Source of the DNA: Roseibium sediminicola
Lineage (GTDB): Bacteria; Pseudomonadota; Alphaproteobacteria; Rhizobiales; Stappiaceae
Length of the DNA stretch: 64,000 bases
Assembly (NCBI RefSeq): GCF_023156505.1
Contig: NZ_JALNMJ010000006.1
Location: forward strand, 1-64,000
Reading direction: 5' to 3'
Shown here in pieces: positions 43,388-51,256 of this stretch. The notes below the pieces were generated by a model that worked only from the letters and a program-made list of their open reading frames with translations, was not told where the DNA came from and searched no databases. The first letter of the stretch is position 1; each line of letters starts with the position of its first letter. The translations under genes were made by a program, and so were the position numbers.

Positions 43388-43568
43388 CGAAAGGCGGAGA
43401 AGGGCAAGGTGGCGACGATGCTTTACCGCCTGCTCGCTGGGCTCGAAGAAGGCCGGGGCGGAGTAAGTCCCATAGGTTATGTGGCTTGCTTCTTGACAAC
43501 TTCAGGTATTGACGGCGCGCCGTCCCGAAGCGCAAACTGTTAACCATTCCAGCGACGGGAGAATGGTT

Positions 43569-43982
43569 ATGCAGAAGACCATTGAGGAATTTGAAGGCGT
43601 CGAAGTCGACGCGGACGAATATGCCTATCTCGCACCTGTGATTGAGACCACCCGGGCGCTGCTCGTCCAGGCAAGGAAGGAAGGCGGGGTAACGGTCGGC
43701 CGGCCCTCGAAACGGCTGTTCGGTCTCGAGAACAGCATCAAGTCGCTGACATTTCCCACGCCCATGGATCCGGGGGGCGGGACCGTCACATTCACCGCCG
43801 AGAAGCTCAGCCAAACCCTAAATGCCTTGCTGGTTCAGGCCGGGTCGAAGTGTTTACACGGCAGGCCGTCCTCGACGATCGTGCATCACGTCAGCCCCTA
43901 TGGAAGCTATTTCAAATGCGGTCATAGCAACCCGGCTCACTATTGGGACGAGGACGGTGAGAAACTCGATGAGCGGCCCTGA
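43569..43982 (+). CDS. Unrecognised protein with C-terminal Cys/His cluster
   Basis: A 137-residue cytoplasmic-looking protein of no family known to me. It begins MQKTIEEFEGVEVDADEYAYLAPVIETTRALLVQA and the last third has Cys-Leu-His (about residue 98), a His-His pair (about 109-110) and Cys-Gly-His (about 121-123), a possible metal site. I chose the ATG at 43569 because GGGAGA stands 6 bases before it; an ATG two codons earlier is too close. The next gene follows after 3 bp, so the two are one operon. Confidence 0.6.
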   Translation: MQKTIEEFEGVEVDADEYAYLAPVIETTRALLVQARKEGGVTVGRPSKRLFGLENSIKSLTFPTPMDPGGGTVTFTAEKLSQTLNALLVQAGSKCLHGRPSSTIVHHVSPYGSYFKCGHSNPAHYWDEDGEKLDERP

Positions 43983-43985
43983 GCC

Positions 43986-44639
43986 ATGGTAAACTCGGCC
44001 CTTATCTTCTGTGCCAGCATCCTGGGTATTTTCGCTCATTTTGTCCCCTATTCGGCCTATATCTTTATCGGCTTCTCCGTGCTGCTTGTCTTCGGCATAG
44101 GGATCACGGCCGCAGCCCAGATGATGACCAAGCACAATCCGGTTACCGCCACGTGGATGTTTGTCGTGTGGCGCATTGTACCGTTGACGTTCATCTTTCT
44201 GGGGGCGTTTGGTTCAACGCTGCTGTCGCTGCACATCCTCGATATCGTGCCGTTTGATTTTTCCAGCGATCCGAACCTAGCGGAAACCGTGAAAGCCGAA
44301 AAAGCGACGGTCAAATCGCTGACGACAACGGCAATCACCACGCTGCTCGCGGCCCTGGTTCTGGATGCCGCCCGCGATCCCGAAAGCTTTTTCTGGCCGG
44401 CCGAACTGCAGAAGAAGGCTTTGAAGTCCGCTTTTCACGAAAGCCCGGTGTTCAACATTCCAGCCGACCAGCTCGACAAGGAGGTTCGCCACGCCATAGA
44501 AGACCTTGGCGCTGCCTATATTGAGCCGACAACGTTCGACAACGCGGTCGCCGGCTGGAGCTTGAAGGCTCGCCTGCATCGTGCCCGGGTGATCCGCAAG
44601 GCTCTCGACACCTTCAAGAAGCACGGCATCGAAGTTTAG
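43986..44639 (+). CDS. Unrecognised membrane protein
   Basis: A 217-residue protein with three hydrophobic segments near the N terminus (about residues 4-24, 26-46 and 58-85), another at about 112-128, and a soluble C-terminal part of about 90 residues that is basic (KARLHRARVIRKALDTFKKHG). No family is recognised. It is coupled to the preceding gene (3-bp gap). Its stop codon TAG spans the junction with the element at 44639-44920; without the element it would be TAA. Confidence 0.6.
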   Translation: MVNSALIFCASILGIFAHFVPYSAYIFIGFSVLLVFGIGITAAAQMMTKHNPVTATWMFVVWRIVPLTFIFLGAFGSTLLSLHILDIVPFDFSSDPNLAETVKAEKATVKSLTTTAITTLLAALVLDAARDPESFFWPAELQKKALKSAFHESPVFNIPADQLDKEVRHAIEDLGAAYIEPTTFDNAVAGWSLKARLHRARVIRKALDTFKKHGIEV

Positions 44640-44920
44640 GGTCTGTGGACAATTAGGTTTCGGTCTTGGCGCTTGTCGGATTTCAGTCTTCGAGCAGAAG
44701 GAAAGTTCGCAGCGGTGCTGCCCACCACAAGAACTTTTCGACGCACGCGAAACCGAAAACCGCTGCGTCCCCCCAGATATCGGGAATGGGGGATTTGATG
44801 CAAATGGCTCATTTCGGCGTCGCAAAGGCTTGAAAGGGCTGGCCCTTCCTGCGCCTTTGCTTCTTGAACTCGAGCCATTTGCATTCAAACCAAGACCAAA
44901 TCCCAATTGTCCACAGACCC
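44639..44920. mobile_element. MITE-like element, long form of the 7758-7904 family, in a stop codon
   Basis: The 282-bp segment has the same terminal GGGTCTGTGGACAATT inverted repeat as the element at 7758-7904 and the same TA flanks (44637-44638 and 44921-44922). Relative to the short form it carries two insertions of about 23 bp and 112 bp. The longer insertion contains CGTCGCAAAGGCTTGAAAG...CCTGCGCCTTTGCTTCTTGA, which resembles part of the element at 13617-13878. It has no coding capacity. It lies between two convergent genes. Confidence 0.85.
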
Positions 44921-44947
44921 TAAGAGAGATTGCTCCGGCGTGCCGGT

Positions 44948-46252
44948 TCAACCGTGCGGCGGTTGGTCATGGAGCGCGTGGAACATGCGGCCGCGCTCGG
45001 CATAGAGAATGCAGCCTATTGCGCAGAGGCCATAGACGGAAAAGGCCAGTCCAAGCGGCTGGGTGGTTCCGTCGAAAAGCTGCCCCATGACGTAGCCGAG
45101 AATGGCGCCGCCGAGCGTCGAGATGGTGCCGATGACCGATGAGGCAGTGCCGGCTATGGCGCCGAGCGGCTCCATGGCCATGGCATTGAAATTCGCGCCC
45201 AGGAAGCCGAAGCTGGTCATGATCGCTGTGGTCAGCACCAGGAACAGCCAGAAATTCTCAAGCCCCAGGGACGGCAGCAGCCAGACGACGAAGCCGAGCG
45301 CGGTATAGATCACCGCGGCGCCATGAGACAGGCGGCGCATGCCGATGGCCTCGACCAGCTGGGCATTGGTGAAGGACGCGACCGCCATGGTGATGGCAAT
45401 GGCGGCAAAGACGATTGGAAACAGTGTGCCCAGGCCGAAAATGTCCACGAAGATCTGCTGCGACATGGCCAGGAACGAGAACAGGCCGCCGAAGATGAAA
45501 GCGGTGCCGACCATGTAGCCAAGGCTGACCCGTGTGGTCAGCGCGGTCAAATAGGCGCTGGTGATGGTCTTCAGCACCATCGGCCGGCGTTTTTCATGTG
45601 CCAGCGTTTCCGGCATCCGGAGCGCCGACCAGACCATCATGGCAAAGCCGGACAGGAGCAACAGCGCGAAGATCCAATGCCAGCCTGCGATCAGCAGCAC
45701 GGCCTGGCCGACGGAGGGAGCCACCACGGGCACGGCCATGAACACCATCATCACCAGCGACATCACCTTGCCCATGCGCCGGCCGGTGTAGCAGTCGCGG
45801 ACGACGGACAGGGCCGACACACGGGCGGCGGCGCAGCCGATGCCCTGCAGCACGCGGGCAATCAGCAGAGTGTCCAGATCCATGGCGAAAATCGCGGCGA
45901 CGCTGGCCAGGCTGTAAAGCGCCAGGCCGCCGACAAGAATGTGCCGGCGTCCGAAGGCGTCGGTGACCGGGCCGAAGAACAGCTGGGCGCCGCCAAAGCC
46001 GACCAGATAGGACAGCAGGATCAGCTGACGGTTGTTTTCCTCGATGATGTTGAGCGCGTCGCCGATGGCGGGCAGGGCGGGCAGCATCACGTCGATGGCC
46101 ATGGCGTTGAGCGCCATGATCATCGCGATGATGGTCACGAACTCGGCAAAGGGGATGCCGGGCTCCCTCAGGACTTCGCTGGACGCGCCGGAACGGGCGG
46201 GCTCTGCCGCCGGCTCGCTGATGGCATCGGAGGGTTCACTGTCGTGTTTCAC
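44948..46252 (-). CDS. Bcr/CflA-type multidrug efflux MFS transporter
   Basis: A 434-residue, 12-segment drug:H+ antiporter (DHA1 family). It has IDVMLPALPAIGDALN after the first helix, YLVGFGGAQLFFGPVTDAFGRRHILVGGLALYSLASV (the conserved loop between helices 2 and 3), and RVLQGIGCAAARVSALSVVRD, typical of Bcr/CflA. It is on the same strand as moaE but 114 bp downstream, probably a separate unit. The substrate is not predictable; bicyclomycin and chloramphenicol are known for relatives. Confidence 0.88.
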   Translation of the reverse strand: MKHDSEPSDAISEPAAEPARSGASSEVLREPGIPFAEFVTIIAMIMALNAMAIDVMLPALPAIGDALNIIEENNRQLILLSYLVGFGGAQLFFGPVTDAFGRRHILVGGLALYSLASVAAIFAMDLDTLLIARVLQGIGCAAARVSALSVVRDCYTGRRMGKVMSLVMMVFMAVPVVAPSVGQAVLLIAGWHWIFALLLLSGFAMMVWSALRMPETLAHEKRRPMVLKTITSAYLTALTTRVSLGYMVGTAFIFGGLFSFLAMSQQIFVDIFGLGTLFPIVFAAIAITMAVASFTNAQLVEAIGMRRLSHGAAVIYTALGFVVWLLPSLGLENFWLFLVLTTAIMTSFGFLGANFNAMAMEPLGAIAGTASSVIGTISTLGGAILGYVMGQLFDGTTQPLGLAFSVYGLCAIGCILYAERGRMFHALHDQPPHG

Positions 46253-46366
46253 GGGGTCGGGACCAATTTAACGGCGCGGTCCGAAGAGGCGGCCGCACAA
46301 GAGAGAGTAGAGAAAGGCAAGCGGCTTCGAAGCCGGAAAGACTGTCAGTTTAGGTGTTTGTGCGGT

Positions 46367-46828
46367 TCAGGTCCAGCGCGCGGCATCCTTGTCGTCGCCG
46401 TCCTTGGCCTCTACCCAGCTGGTTTTGCCGGTCTCGGCAAAATGCTCCTTCTTCCAGAAGGGCGCCTTCGTCTTGAGGTAATCCATCAGGAAATCGGCGG
46501 CCTCGAAAGCGGCGCGGCGATGAGACGAGGCGGCCACCACAAGCACGATATTGTCACCGGGCGGGATCTTGCCGTACCGGTGGATCACCGTGAGGCCTGT
46601 GAGCGGCCAACGGGCGGTGGCGTCTTGCGCGATCCTGGTCAGTTCGGCCTCGGCCATGCCCGGGTAATGCTCCAGCTCAAGCGCCTCCAGCGTGCCGGCC
46701 TCGTCGCGGCAGAGGCCGGTGAAGCTGACCAGGGCGCCGACATCCTTGCGGCCGCCGGTCAGACGCTCGGCTTCGGCCTTGGCATCGAAATCTTCTGCCT
46801 GGACGCGGACAAGGGGCGTTACGGTCAT
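46367..46828 (-). CDS. moaE: Molybdopterin synthase large subunit
   Basis: A 153-residue protein that with MoaD converts precursor Z (cPMP) to molybdopterin. The motif ALVSFTGLCRDEAGTLEALELEHYPGMAEAEL, TVIHRYGKIPPGDNIVLVVAASSHRRAAFEAADFLMDYLKTKAPFWKKE contains the conserved Lys and Arg of the active site. It starts 3 bp after the moaD stop codon, so the two are coupled. Molybdenum cofactor is also relevant to the MOSC protein at 16 kb. Confidence 0.95.
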   Translation of the reverse strand: MTVTPLVRVQAEDFDAKAEAERLTGGRKDVGALVSFTGLCRDEAGTLEALELEHYPGMAEAELTRIAQDATARWPLTGLTVIHRYGKIPPGDNIVLVVAASSHRRAAFEAADFLMDYLKTKAPFWKKEHFAETGKTSWVEAKDGDDKDAARWT

Positions 46829-46831
46829 TCT

Positions 46832-47083
46832 TCAGCCGCCTGTCATTGGCGGGAAGAAGGCGACTTCGCTTGCATCGCCCAGGATCGCGTCCGGCTCCAC
46901 ATGCATCTGGTCGAGTGCGACCCGGATGGCGTCCTCTTCCTCGAAGGCGGCCGCGTGATTGTCGTCGAGGGATTTCAGGTGGCTGATCAGATCGGCAACC
47001 GTGGCGACGGATGCCGGCACGTCGATGGTTTCTTCTTCGACGCCGACCCGCTCACGGACCCAGGCAAAATAGCGGATGTTCAT
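46832..47083 (-). CDS. moaD: Molybdopterin synthase small subunit
   Basis: An 83-residue beta-grasp protein: MNIRYFAWVRERVGVEEETIDVPASVATVADLISHL and the C terminus VAFFPPMTGG, the Gly-Gly end that carries the thiocarboxylate sulfur. The length is standard. It lies between pgsA (37 bp upstream) and moaE in the conserved alphaproteobacterial order pgsA-moaD-moaE. Confidence 0.95.
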   Translation of the reverse strand: MNIRYFAWVRERVGVEEETIDVPASVATVADLISHLKSLDDNHAAAFEEEDAIRVALDQMHVEPDAILGDASEVAFFPPMTGG

Positions 47084-47120
47084 CGGACCTCCAGGTGGTG
47101 GGCAATCGGCAGCAGGCGAC

Positions 47121-47693
47121 CTATTCGGTGATCAGGTGGCCGATGCCCGCGCGGAAATAGTCGTAGCCCGTATATAGGGTCAGGATGGCGGCGAGCCAAA
47201 GCGAGACCAGGCCGATATCCGTCGTATAGGCGAAAACCGTATCGCCCGCGGGCCCGGCCAGCAGGAAGGCAATGGCCACCAGCTGCACCGTGGTCTTCCA
47301 CTTGGCCAGCTGGGTCACAGGCACGGAAACTTGCAGCTCGGCCAGGAATTCGCGCAGGCCGGAGACAAGAATTTCGCGGCACAGGATGATGATGGCGGCG
47401 ATCATCGACCAGCCGCCGATGGTGCCGTCACCAGCCAGCATCAGCAGGCTGACGGAGACAAGCAGCTTGTCGGCGATCGGATCGAGCATGCGCCCCAGGG
47501 CCGATTGCTGCTGCCACGCCCGGGCGAGATAGCCGTCGAAAAAGTCCGTGATCGCCGCGACAACAAACAGGCCAAGTGCGATCCAGCGCGGCGTTGTGCC
47601 TTCGAAATAAAAGCAGAATGCCACAGCCGGGACCGCCAGAATGCGCCCATAGGTAAGAAGATTGGGCAGGCTCAGAACAATATTGCGTTTCAT
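47121..47693 (-). CDS. pgsA: CDP-diacylglycerol-glycerol-3-phosphate 3-phosphatidyltransferase
   Basis: A 190-residue inner-membrane enzyme that makes phosphatidylglycerophosphate. The CDP-alcohol phosphotransferase motif is complete: DFFDGYLARAWQQQSALGRMLDPIADKLL (D-G-x2-A-R-x8-G-x3-D-x3-D). The start at 47693 (MKRNIVLSLPNLLTYGRI) agrees with homologues; the upstream open frame is not protein-like. It leads the pgsA-moaD-moaE operon. uvrC, often next to pgsA in this group, lies 7 kb away here. Confidence 0.93.
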   Translation of the reverse strand: MKRNIVLSLPNLLTYGRILAVPAVAFCFYFEGTTPRWIALGLFVVAAITDFFDGYLARAWQQQSALGRMLDPIADKLLVSVSLLMLAGDGTIGGWSMIAAIIILCREILVSGLREFLAELQVSVPVTQLAKWKTTVQLVAIAFLLAGPAGDTVFAYTTDIGLVSLWLAAILTLYTGYDYFRAGIGHLITE

Positions 47694-47796
47694 GTCGGCT
47701 TTCGAAGTGCTGGCAGCGCGGCCAGGCCGGTCCGATGGACAGGCCGGAGATGCGTGTGCCGGAACCGGTCCCCAAGGGTCGGGAACCGGCCGGACC

Positions 47797-48087
47797 TCAA
47801 TCGAATAGGCTCTCGCCCATCTGGTCAATCATCATTTTGGCTTTGCGGATCATCTCGTTGGCGGCCGCCTGCTCGTCCGGCAGCGTGTCCGCACGGATGA
47901 AGGTGTGCACCTTGGTGGTCTCGCCGACCTGTTTCTCGATCCGGCCGGAGACCTGCCATTGGCCATTGTTCGGCTGCGGCTCCGCGACGATCAGGAAACC
48001 GTCATAATCGGCCGTAACGGCCTTCGATTTGCCTTTTGTGCCGTCCCCGGAGGAGGAAAACAGCGATTTGAACATCTTGCCGAGCAT
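47797..48087 (-). CDS. HlyU family protein
   Basis: A 96-residue protein: after a short basic start (MLGKMFKSLFSSS) it reads DYDGFLIVAEPQPNNGQWQVSGRIEKQVGETTKVHTFIRADTLPDEQAAANEMIRKAKMMIDQMGESLF. This matches the small alphaproteobacterial proteins called HlyU transcriptional activators. It has no obvious helix-turn-helix and the regulatory function is by family name only. It is monocistronic. The 248 bp upstream (48088-48335) hold the terminator of the next gene and nothing else recognised. Confidence 0.8.
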   Translation of the reverse strand: MLGKMFKSLFSSSGDGTKGKSKAVTADYDGFLIVAEPQPNNGQWQVSGRIEKQVGETTKVHTFIRADTLPDEQAAANEMIRKAKMMIDQMGESLFD

Positions 48088-48283
48088 CTGAGGCCTCTAT
48101 CCCGTGTCTTTGCCCTCTTTTACGAGGGCAGGCGGGGGGCATCAAGGGGGCAAGATAACAGAAGGGCGACGTGGCAGAAGCCAGATTAGGGGTATGTCTC
48201 TCCCATCGAAGTGTTTTCTTCAGGAAACCGCTTCCTCATGGAATGATGGAGCGCGCCCTCCCGGACCAGAAAGTCTTTAAAGG

Positions 48284-48320
48284 AAAAGCGCCCGCGATCG
48301 GAGCGATCACGGGCGCTTTT
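48284..48320 (-). terminator. Terminator of the dienelactone hydrolase gene
   Basis: AAAAGCGCCC (48284-48293) and GGGCGCTTTT (48311-48320) form the base of a long hairpin with a second stem (GATCG/CGATC) inside. On the minus strand the stem runs into TTTTCC. It stands 15 bp after the stop codon and may work in both directions. Confidence 0.85.
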
Positions 48321-48335
48321 CAGTGCAATCAAGCT

Positions 48336-49073
48336 TCAGCCGGCGAACCGCTCGGCCAGAAAGTCCGAGAAGGCGTCCCAGCTGGCAGTATCGGCCCGCT
48401 CCTGGTACCGGTTCGACCCGAACACGGTGAAGGCATGCGGCGCCTTGGAATAGACCTCGATGGAATAGGTGTTGCCGGCCGTTTCAAGCTCGGTCGCGAG
48501 CGTGGCGACATCTTCCATCGTGATGGACGTGTCAGCGCCACCATGGAGCACCAGCAGCGGCGGTTCGTCGCCATCCCAGGACTGGCCTTCCGGTGTGGAG
48601 AGCCCGCCGTGGAAGGTGGCGTAGCCGCTTGACTGACCACCCATGTCGCTGCGGGCCATTTCCAGCGTCACCGCGCCACCGAAACAGTATCCCATCACGA
48701 CCATTTGCCCTTCGCCGGACCGGTCGGTTGCCTGGGAGATGCCGGCCTGCAACAGCGCGCGCATGCGCTCGCGGTCCTGGTAGAGCGCGCCGGTCGCCGC
48801 CCGCCTGTGATCCACCGTCTCTGTCGGCGTGTCGTTTCCGAACATGTCGAGTGCGAAAGCGTTGTAGCCCATCTCGGCAAGCATGTCCGCGCGCTTGCGC
48901 TCGTAGTCGGTCATGCCATCCCAGTCGTGAACGATCAGGACGAGACCCTTCGCATCGCTTGCCTCGGCGAAGTAGCCAGTGAACTGTTCACCGTCCACCT
49001 CATAGGGGACGTCCTCGGCGAGAGCAGGCGTCGCGAAAAGCATCGAAGCCGCCAGTACAGTTTTCAAATGCAT
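48336..49073 (-). CDS. Exported dienelactone hydrolase family protein
   Basis: A 245-residue alpha/beta hydrolase with a signal peptide (MHLKTVLAASMLFATPALAE). The nucleophile is Cys130 in VVMGYCFGGAV, with Asp181 in HGGADTSI and His213 in KAPHAFTVFG, the Cys-Asp-His triad of dienelactone hydrolases. The oxyanion region is VLIVHDWDGMTDYERKRADMLAEMGYNAFALDMFG. Export to the periplasm separates it from classic chloroaromatic DLH. The substrate may be a lactone or ester; it is a lone gene. The 46-codon upstream extension of the frame is rejected. Confidence 0.85.
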   Translation of the reverse strand: MHLKTVLAASMLFATPALAEDVPYEVDGEQFTGYFAEASDAKGLVLIVHDWDGMTDYERKRADMLAEMGYNAFALDMFGNDTPTETVDHRRAATGALYQDRERMRALLQAGISQATDRSGEGQMVVMGYCFGGAVTLEMARSDMGGQSSGYATFHGGLSTPEGQSWDGDEPPLLVLHGGADTSITMEDVATLATELETAGNTYSIEVYSKAPHAFTVFGSNRYQERADTASWDAFSDFLAERFAG

Positions 49074-49188
49074 AGATGTTCCCTTAACAGTTGAAGGTCT
49101 CCGCACCACGCTGCCGCGCGGGCGGCACGATTGCAGGGAATATGGGGCGACGTCTGACGGGGGCAACCGGAGCAGGCGCGGGGGCGCT

Positions 49189-49370
49189 TTAGTCCGACGG
49201 GGACCGGGCACCGTCTTCTTCGAGGAGGTTGTTCAGGTTGCGCTCGGCCGCGGTGTCGCCTTGTTCGGCCGCGCTGCGAAAAAGCGCGGTGGCCTTGCGG
49301 AAACTGGCCGCGGCATGGGGCATGTCCCTGGAAACGCCCGGCCTTCCAGATAGAGATAACCGAGAACGGT
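49189..49370 (-). pseudogene. Frameshifted remnant of a Sel1-repeat protein
   Basis: Just after tdk on the same strand one frame reads VLGYLYLEGR and a second frame continues RDMPHAAASFRKATALF and AAEQGDTAAERNLNNLLEE before a stop codon. Together they form a Sel1-like repeat. Inserting one G in the C-run at 49336-49339 would join them (CGG GGC GTT TCC AGG GAC). No start codon with a ribosome-binding site is present, so this is the end of a decayed gene. The space 49074-49188 holds nothing recognised. Confidence 0.65.
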
Positions 49371-49390
49371 CCGCCTGAGGCGGCTGACAA

Positions 49391-49969
49391 TCACCCCAGT
49401 TCCCGGCGGCTCCAGTGGTTGCGGCAAAGCGAGACATATTTGTCGTTGCCACCGATCTCGACCTGGTTGCCTTCCTCGACAATGTTGCCGTCGGCGTCGA
49501 GGCGGGCGACCATGGTGGCCTTGCGGCCACACCAGCAGATCGTCTTGACTTCCTTGAGGTTGTCGGCGAGCGCCAGCAGGGCGGCACTGCCCGGAAAGAG
49601 CTTGCCCTGGAAGTCCGTCCTGAGGCCATAGCACATCACCGGGATGCGCAGCTCGTCGGCGACCCTGGCCAACTGCCAGGCCTGGTCCTCGGTCAGGAAC
49701 TGGGCTTCGTCGACCAGCACCGCGTCGACCTTGCCGGCCTCACGGGCCTTGTTGATGTGGTCATAGACGTTGTCCTCGGATGTAAACACGTCCGCCTCCG
49801 CGCCCAGTCCGATCCTGGAGGCGATCCGGCCCTTGCCGGCGCGGTCGTCAAAGGCGGCGATCATCAGGAGCGTGGTCATGCCGCGCTCCTGGTAATTGTA
49901 GGCGGCCTGCAGCAGCAAAGTGGATTTGCCGGCATTCATGGTCGAGTAGTTGAAATAGAGCTTGGCCAT
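49391..49969 (-). CDS. tdk: Thymidine kinase (type II)
   Basis: A 192-residue enzyme of the salvage pathway that phosphorylates thymidine. P-loop YFNYSTMNAGKSTLLLQAAYN, DEAQFLTEDQAWQLARVAD, the lasso CYGLRTDFQGKLFPGSAALLALADNLKEVKTICWCGRKATMVARLD with Zn-binding Cys-x-x-Cys type residues, and the final LCRNHW complete the four-cysteine structural zinc site. It is followed by a Sel1-repeat remnant. The thymidine salvage function fits with the base/nucleoside importer at 19-24 kb but the two are not linked. Confidence 0.95.
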   Translation of the reverse strand: MAKLYFNYSTMNAGKSTLLLQAAYNYQERGMTTLLMIAAFDDRAGKGRIASRIGLGAEADVFTSEDNVYDHINKAREAGKVDAVLVDEAQFLTEDQAWQLARVADELRIPVMCYGLRTDFQGKLFPGSAALLALADNLKEVKTICWCGRKATMVARLDADGNIVEEGNQVEIGGNDKYVSLCRNHWSRRELG

Positions 49970-50066
49970 CGGGATCGTCGCGGGAATCGGTCTGTTCGGT
50001 CCCCGCAGTCTTCAAAAAACCGGGCGGCAGCTCAAACACTTTCCGGTTGAAGCCACAGGCAATGAC

Positions 50067-51176
50067 TCAATTTTCGGCTGAAGTGGTCTGACCCAGCTCC
50101 ACAATCAGCGGCAGGTGATCTGAACCTATATCGGGACCCAGCGAGACGTCGACGACCTGCATGTCCTTCGAGACCGCGAACTGGTCGACCGGCGCGCCCA
50201 GGATCCAGTGCAGGCGAAAGTCGAAGAAGAACCGTGTGGTCTGCGGCCAGCCATCCGGATAGGCGGTCTTCAACCCGTTCCGCTCCAGGGTCTCCTGAAA
50301 GCGCGCCGACCAGGGGGCGCTGTTCCAGTCGCCGATGGCCAGTATATTATCGCCATTCTCGGCTTTGAGCGTGTCGAGGACGGTATCGACCTCGTCGAAA
50401 TAGCTGCGCTTGTTCAGCCAGCGGGATTCCGTGCGCGGACTGTCGGGATGGATTACCACCAGGTGAAGCGGGGCCTTGCCGGTGTCGAGCGTCAGCGACA
50501 TCAGTTCCCGGTCAGCGTCGTAATAGACATTGGCGCCTGCCGGCAGCTCTCCGCGGATGACCTGTTCTTCCGACTTCAGGATCGGAAAGCGGGAATAGAC
50601 GGCCAGGCCGCCGAGATCGCCGACCTTGAGATATTCGGGAAAGCCGTTTTTACCCGCGCTGCCGACCTCGAGCCCGAAGCGCTCCCAGCGCCGTTCCTGC
50701 AGCCACCACAACACTTCCTGGAGGACAACGATATCCGGTTTTTCCTGCTCCAGAAACGCCTGCAGAACCTTGTCGCCCAGGAACAGATGTTCGAGATTGA
50801 TGGAGACGATCTTGATCGGCTTGTCACCCGCCGCGAGCGGTCCAAGCGGCTTGGTGTTGGCCAGTGTGCGGGCTCCGGTCAGGCCGGCGAGCGTCAAAAA
50901 AGCAATGACCGCTATTGCCCAGATTAGGCGGTAGATCAGTTGCAGGCGGTGGTGGACCACAAAACCGAGCGCGCCGCCCAGACATCCGGCGATCCCCGCG
51001 GCCAGAAACTGCCGCAGGAAGAAGCTCATGTTGTCGGCCAGCCAAAAATCCGGCGCAAAGAAGGTCGACAGGCCCATTGCCGAAACGCCGATCGCGCCGA
51101 AGCTGCCGCACCATCCTATCAGCGAGAGGAGCGAGGCGAACAGCGAACGCGGCTTGGGTTTAGTCCTGAACAGCAT
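50067..51176 (-). CDS. Endonuclease/exonuclease/phosphatase-fold protein with N-terminal membrane helices
   Basis: A 369-residue protein. Three hydrophobic segments (about residues 15-38, 52-75 and 80-102) are followed by an EEP domain: IKIVSINLEHLF, DIVVLQEVLWWL, LAVYSRFPIL, LVVIHPDSP, NILAIGDWNSAPWS and the final DIGSDHLPLIVEL with the catalytic His. The catalytic domain is probably on the periplasmic side. Substrates of membrane-anchored EEP proteins range from nucleic acids to phospholipid head groups and are not deducible here. Confidence 0.85.
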   Translation of the reverse strand: MLFRTKPKPRSLFASLLSLIGWCGSFGAIGVSAMGLSTFFAPDFWLADNMSFFLRQFLAAGIAGCLGGALGFVVHHRLQLIYRLIWAIAVIAFLTLAGLTGARTLANTKPLGPLAAGDKPIKIVSINLEHLFLGDKVLQAFLEQEKPDIVVLQEVLWWLQERRWERFGLEVGSAGKNGFPEYLKVGDLGGLAVYSRFPILKSEEQVIRGELPAGANVYYDADRELMSLTLDTGKAPLHLVVIHPDSPRTESRWLNKRSYFDEVDTVLDTLKAENGDNILAIGDWNSAPWSARFQETLERNGLKTAYPDGWPQTTRFFFDFRLHWILGAPVDQFAVSKDMQVVDVSLGPDIGSDHLPLIVELGQTTSAEN

Positions 51177-51256
51177 GACGACCTTTCCGGAAACCTGACG
51201 AAGGAATCATTGCACTGTGCATAGCACACGCGGCCGGCAAGGTATCGGTTTGAGGC

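Noticed and set aside
44639..44920. Short minus-strand ORFs in the element (RVCGQLGFGLGLNANG...)
   Set aside because: The same peptide fragment appears where both GGGTCTG-family copies are read, because the DNA repeats. The frames run through the inverted ends into neighbouring genes and have no start with a ribosome-binding site.
45323..47131. 602-codon plus-strand ORF over the efflux pump and moa genes
   Set aside because: Antisense shadow covering three well-supported genes, without a family signature.
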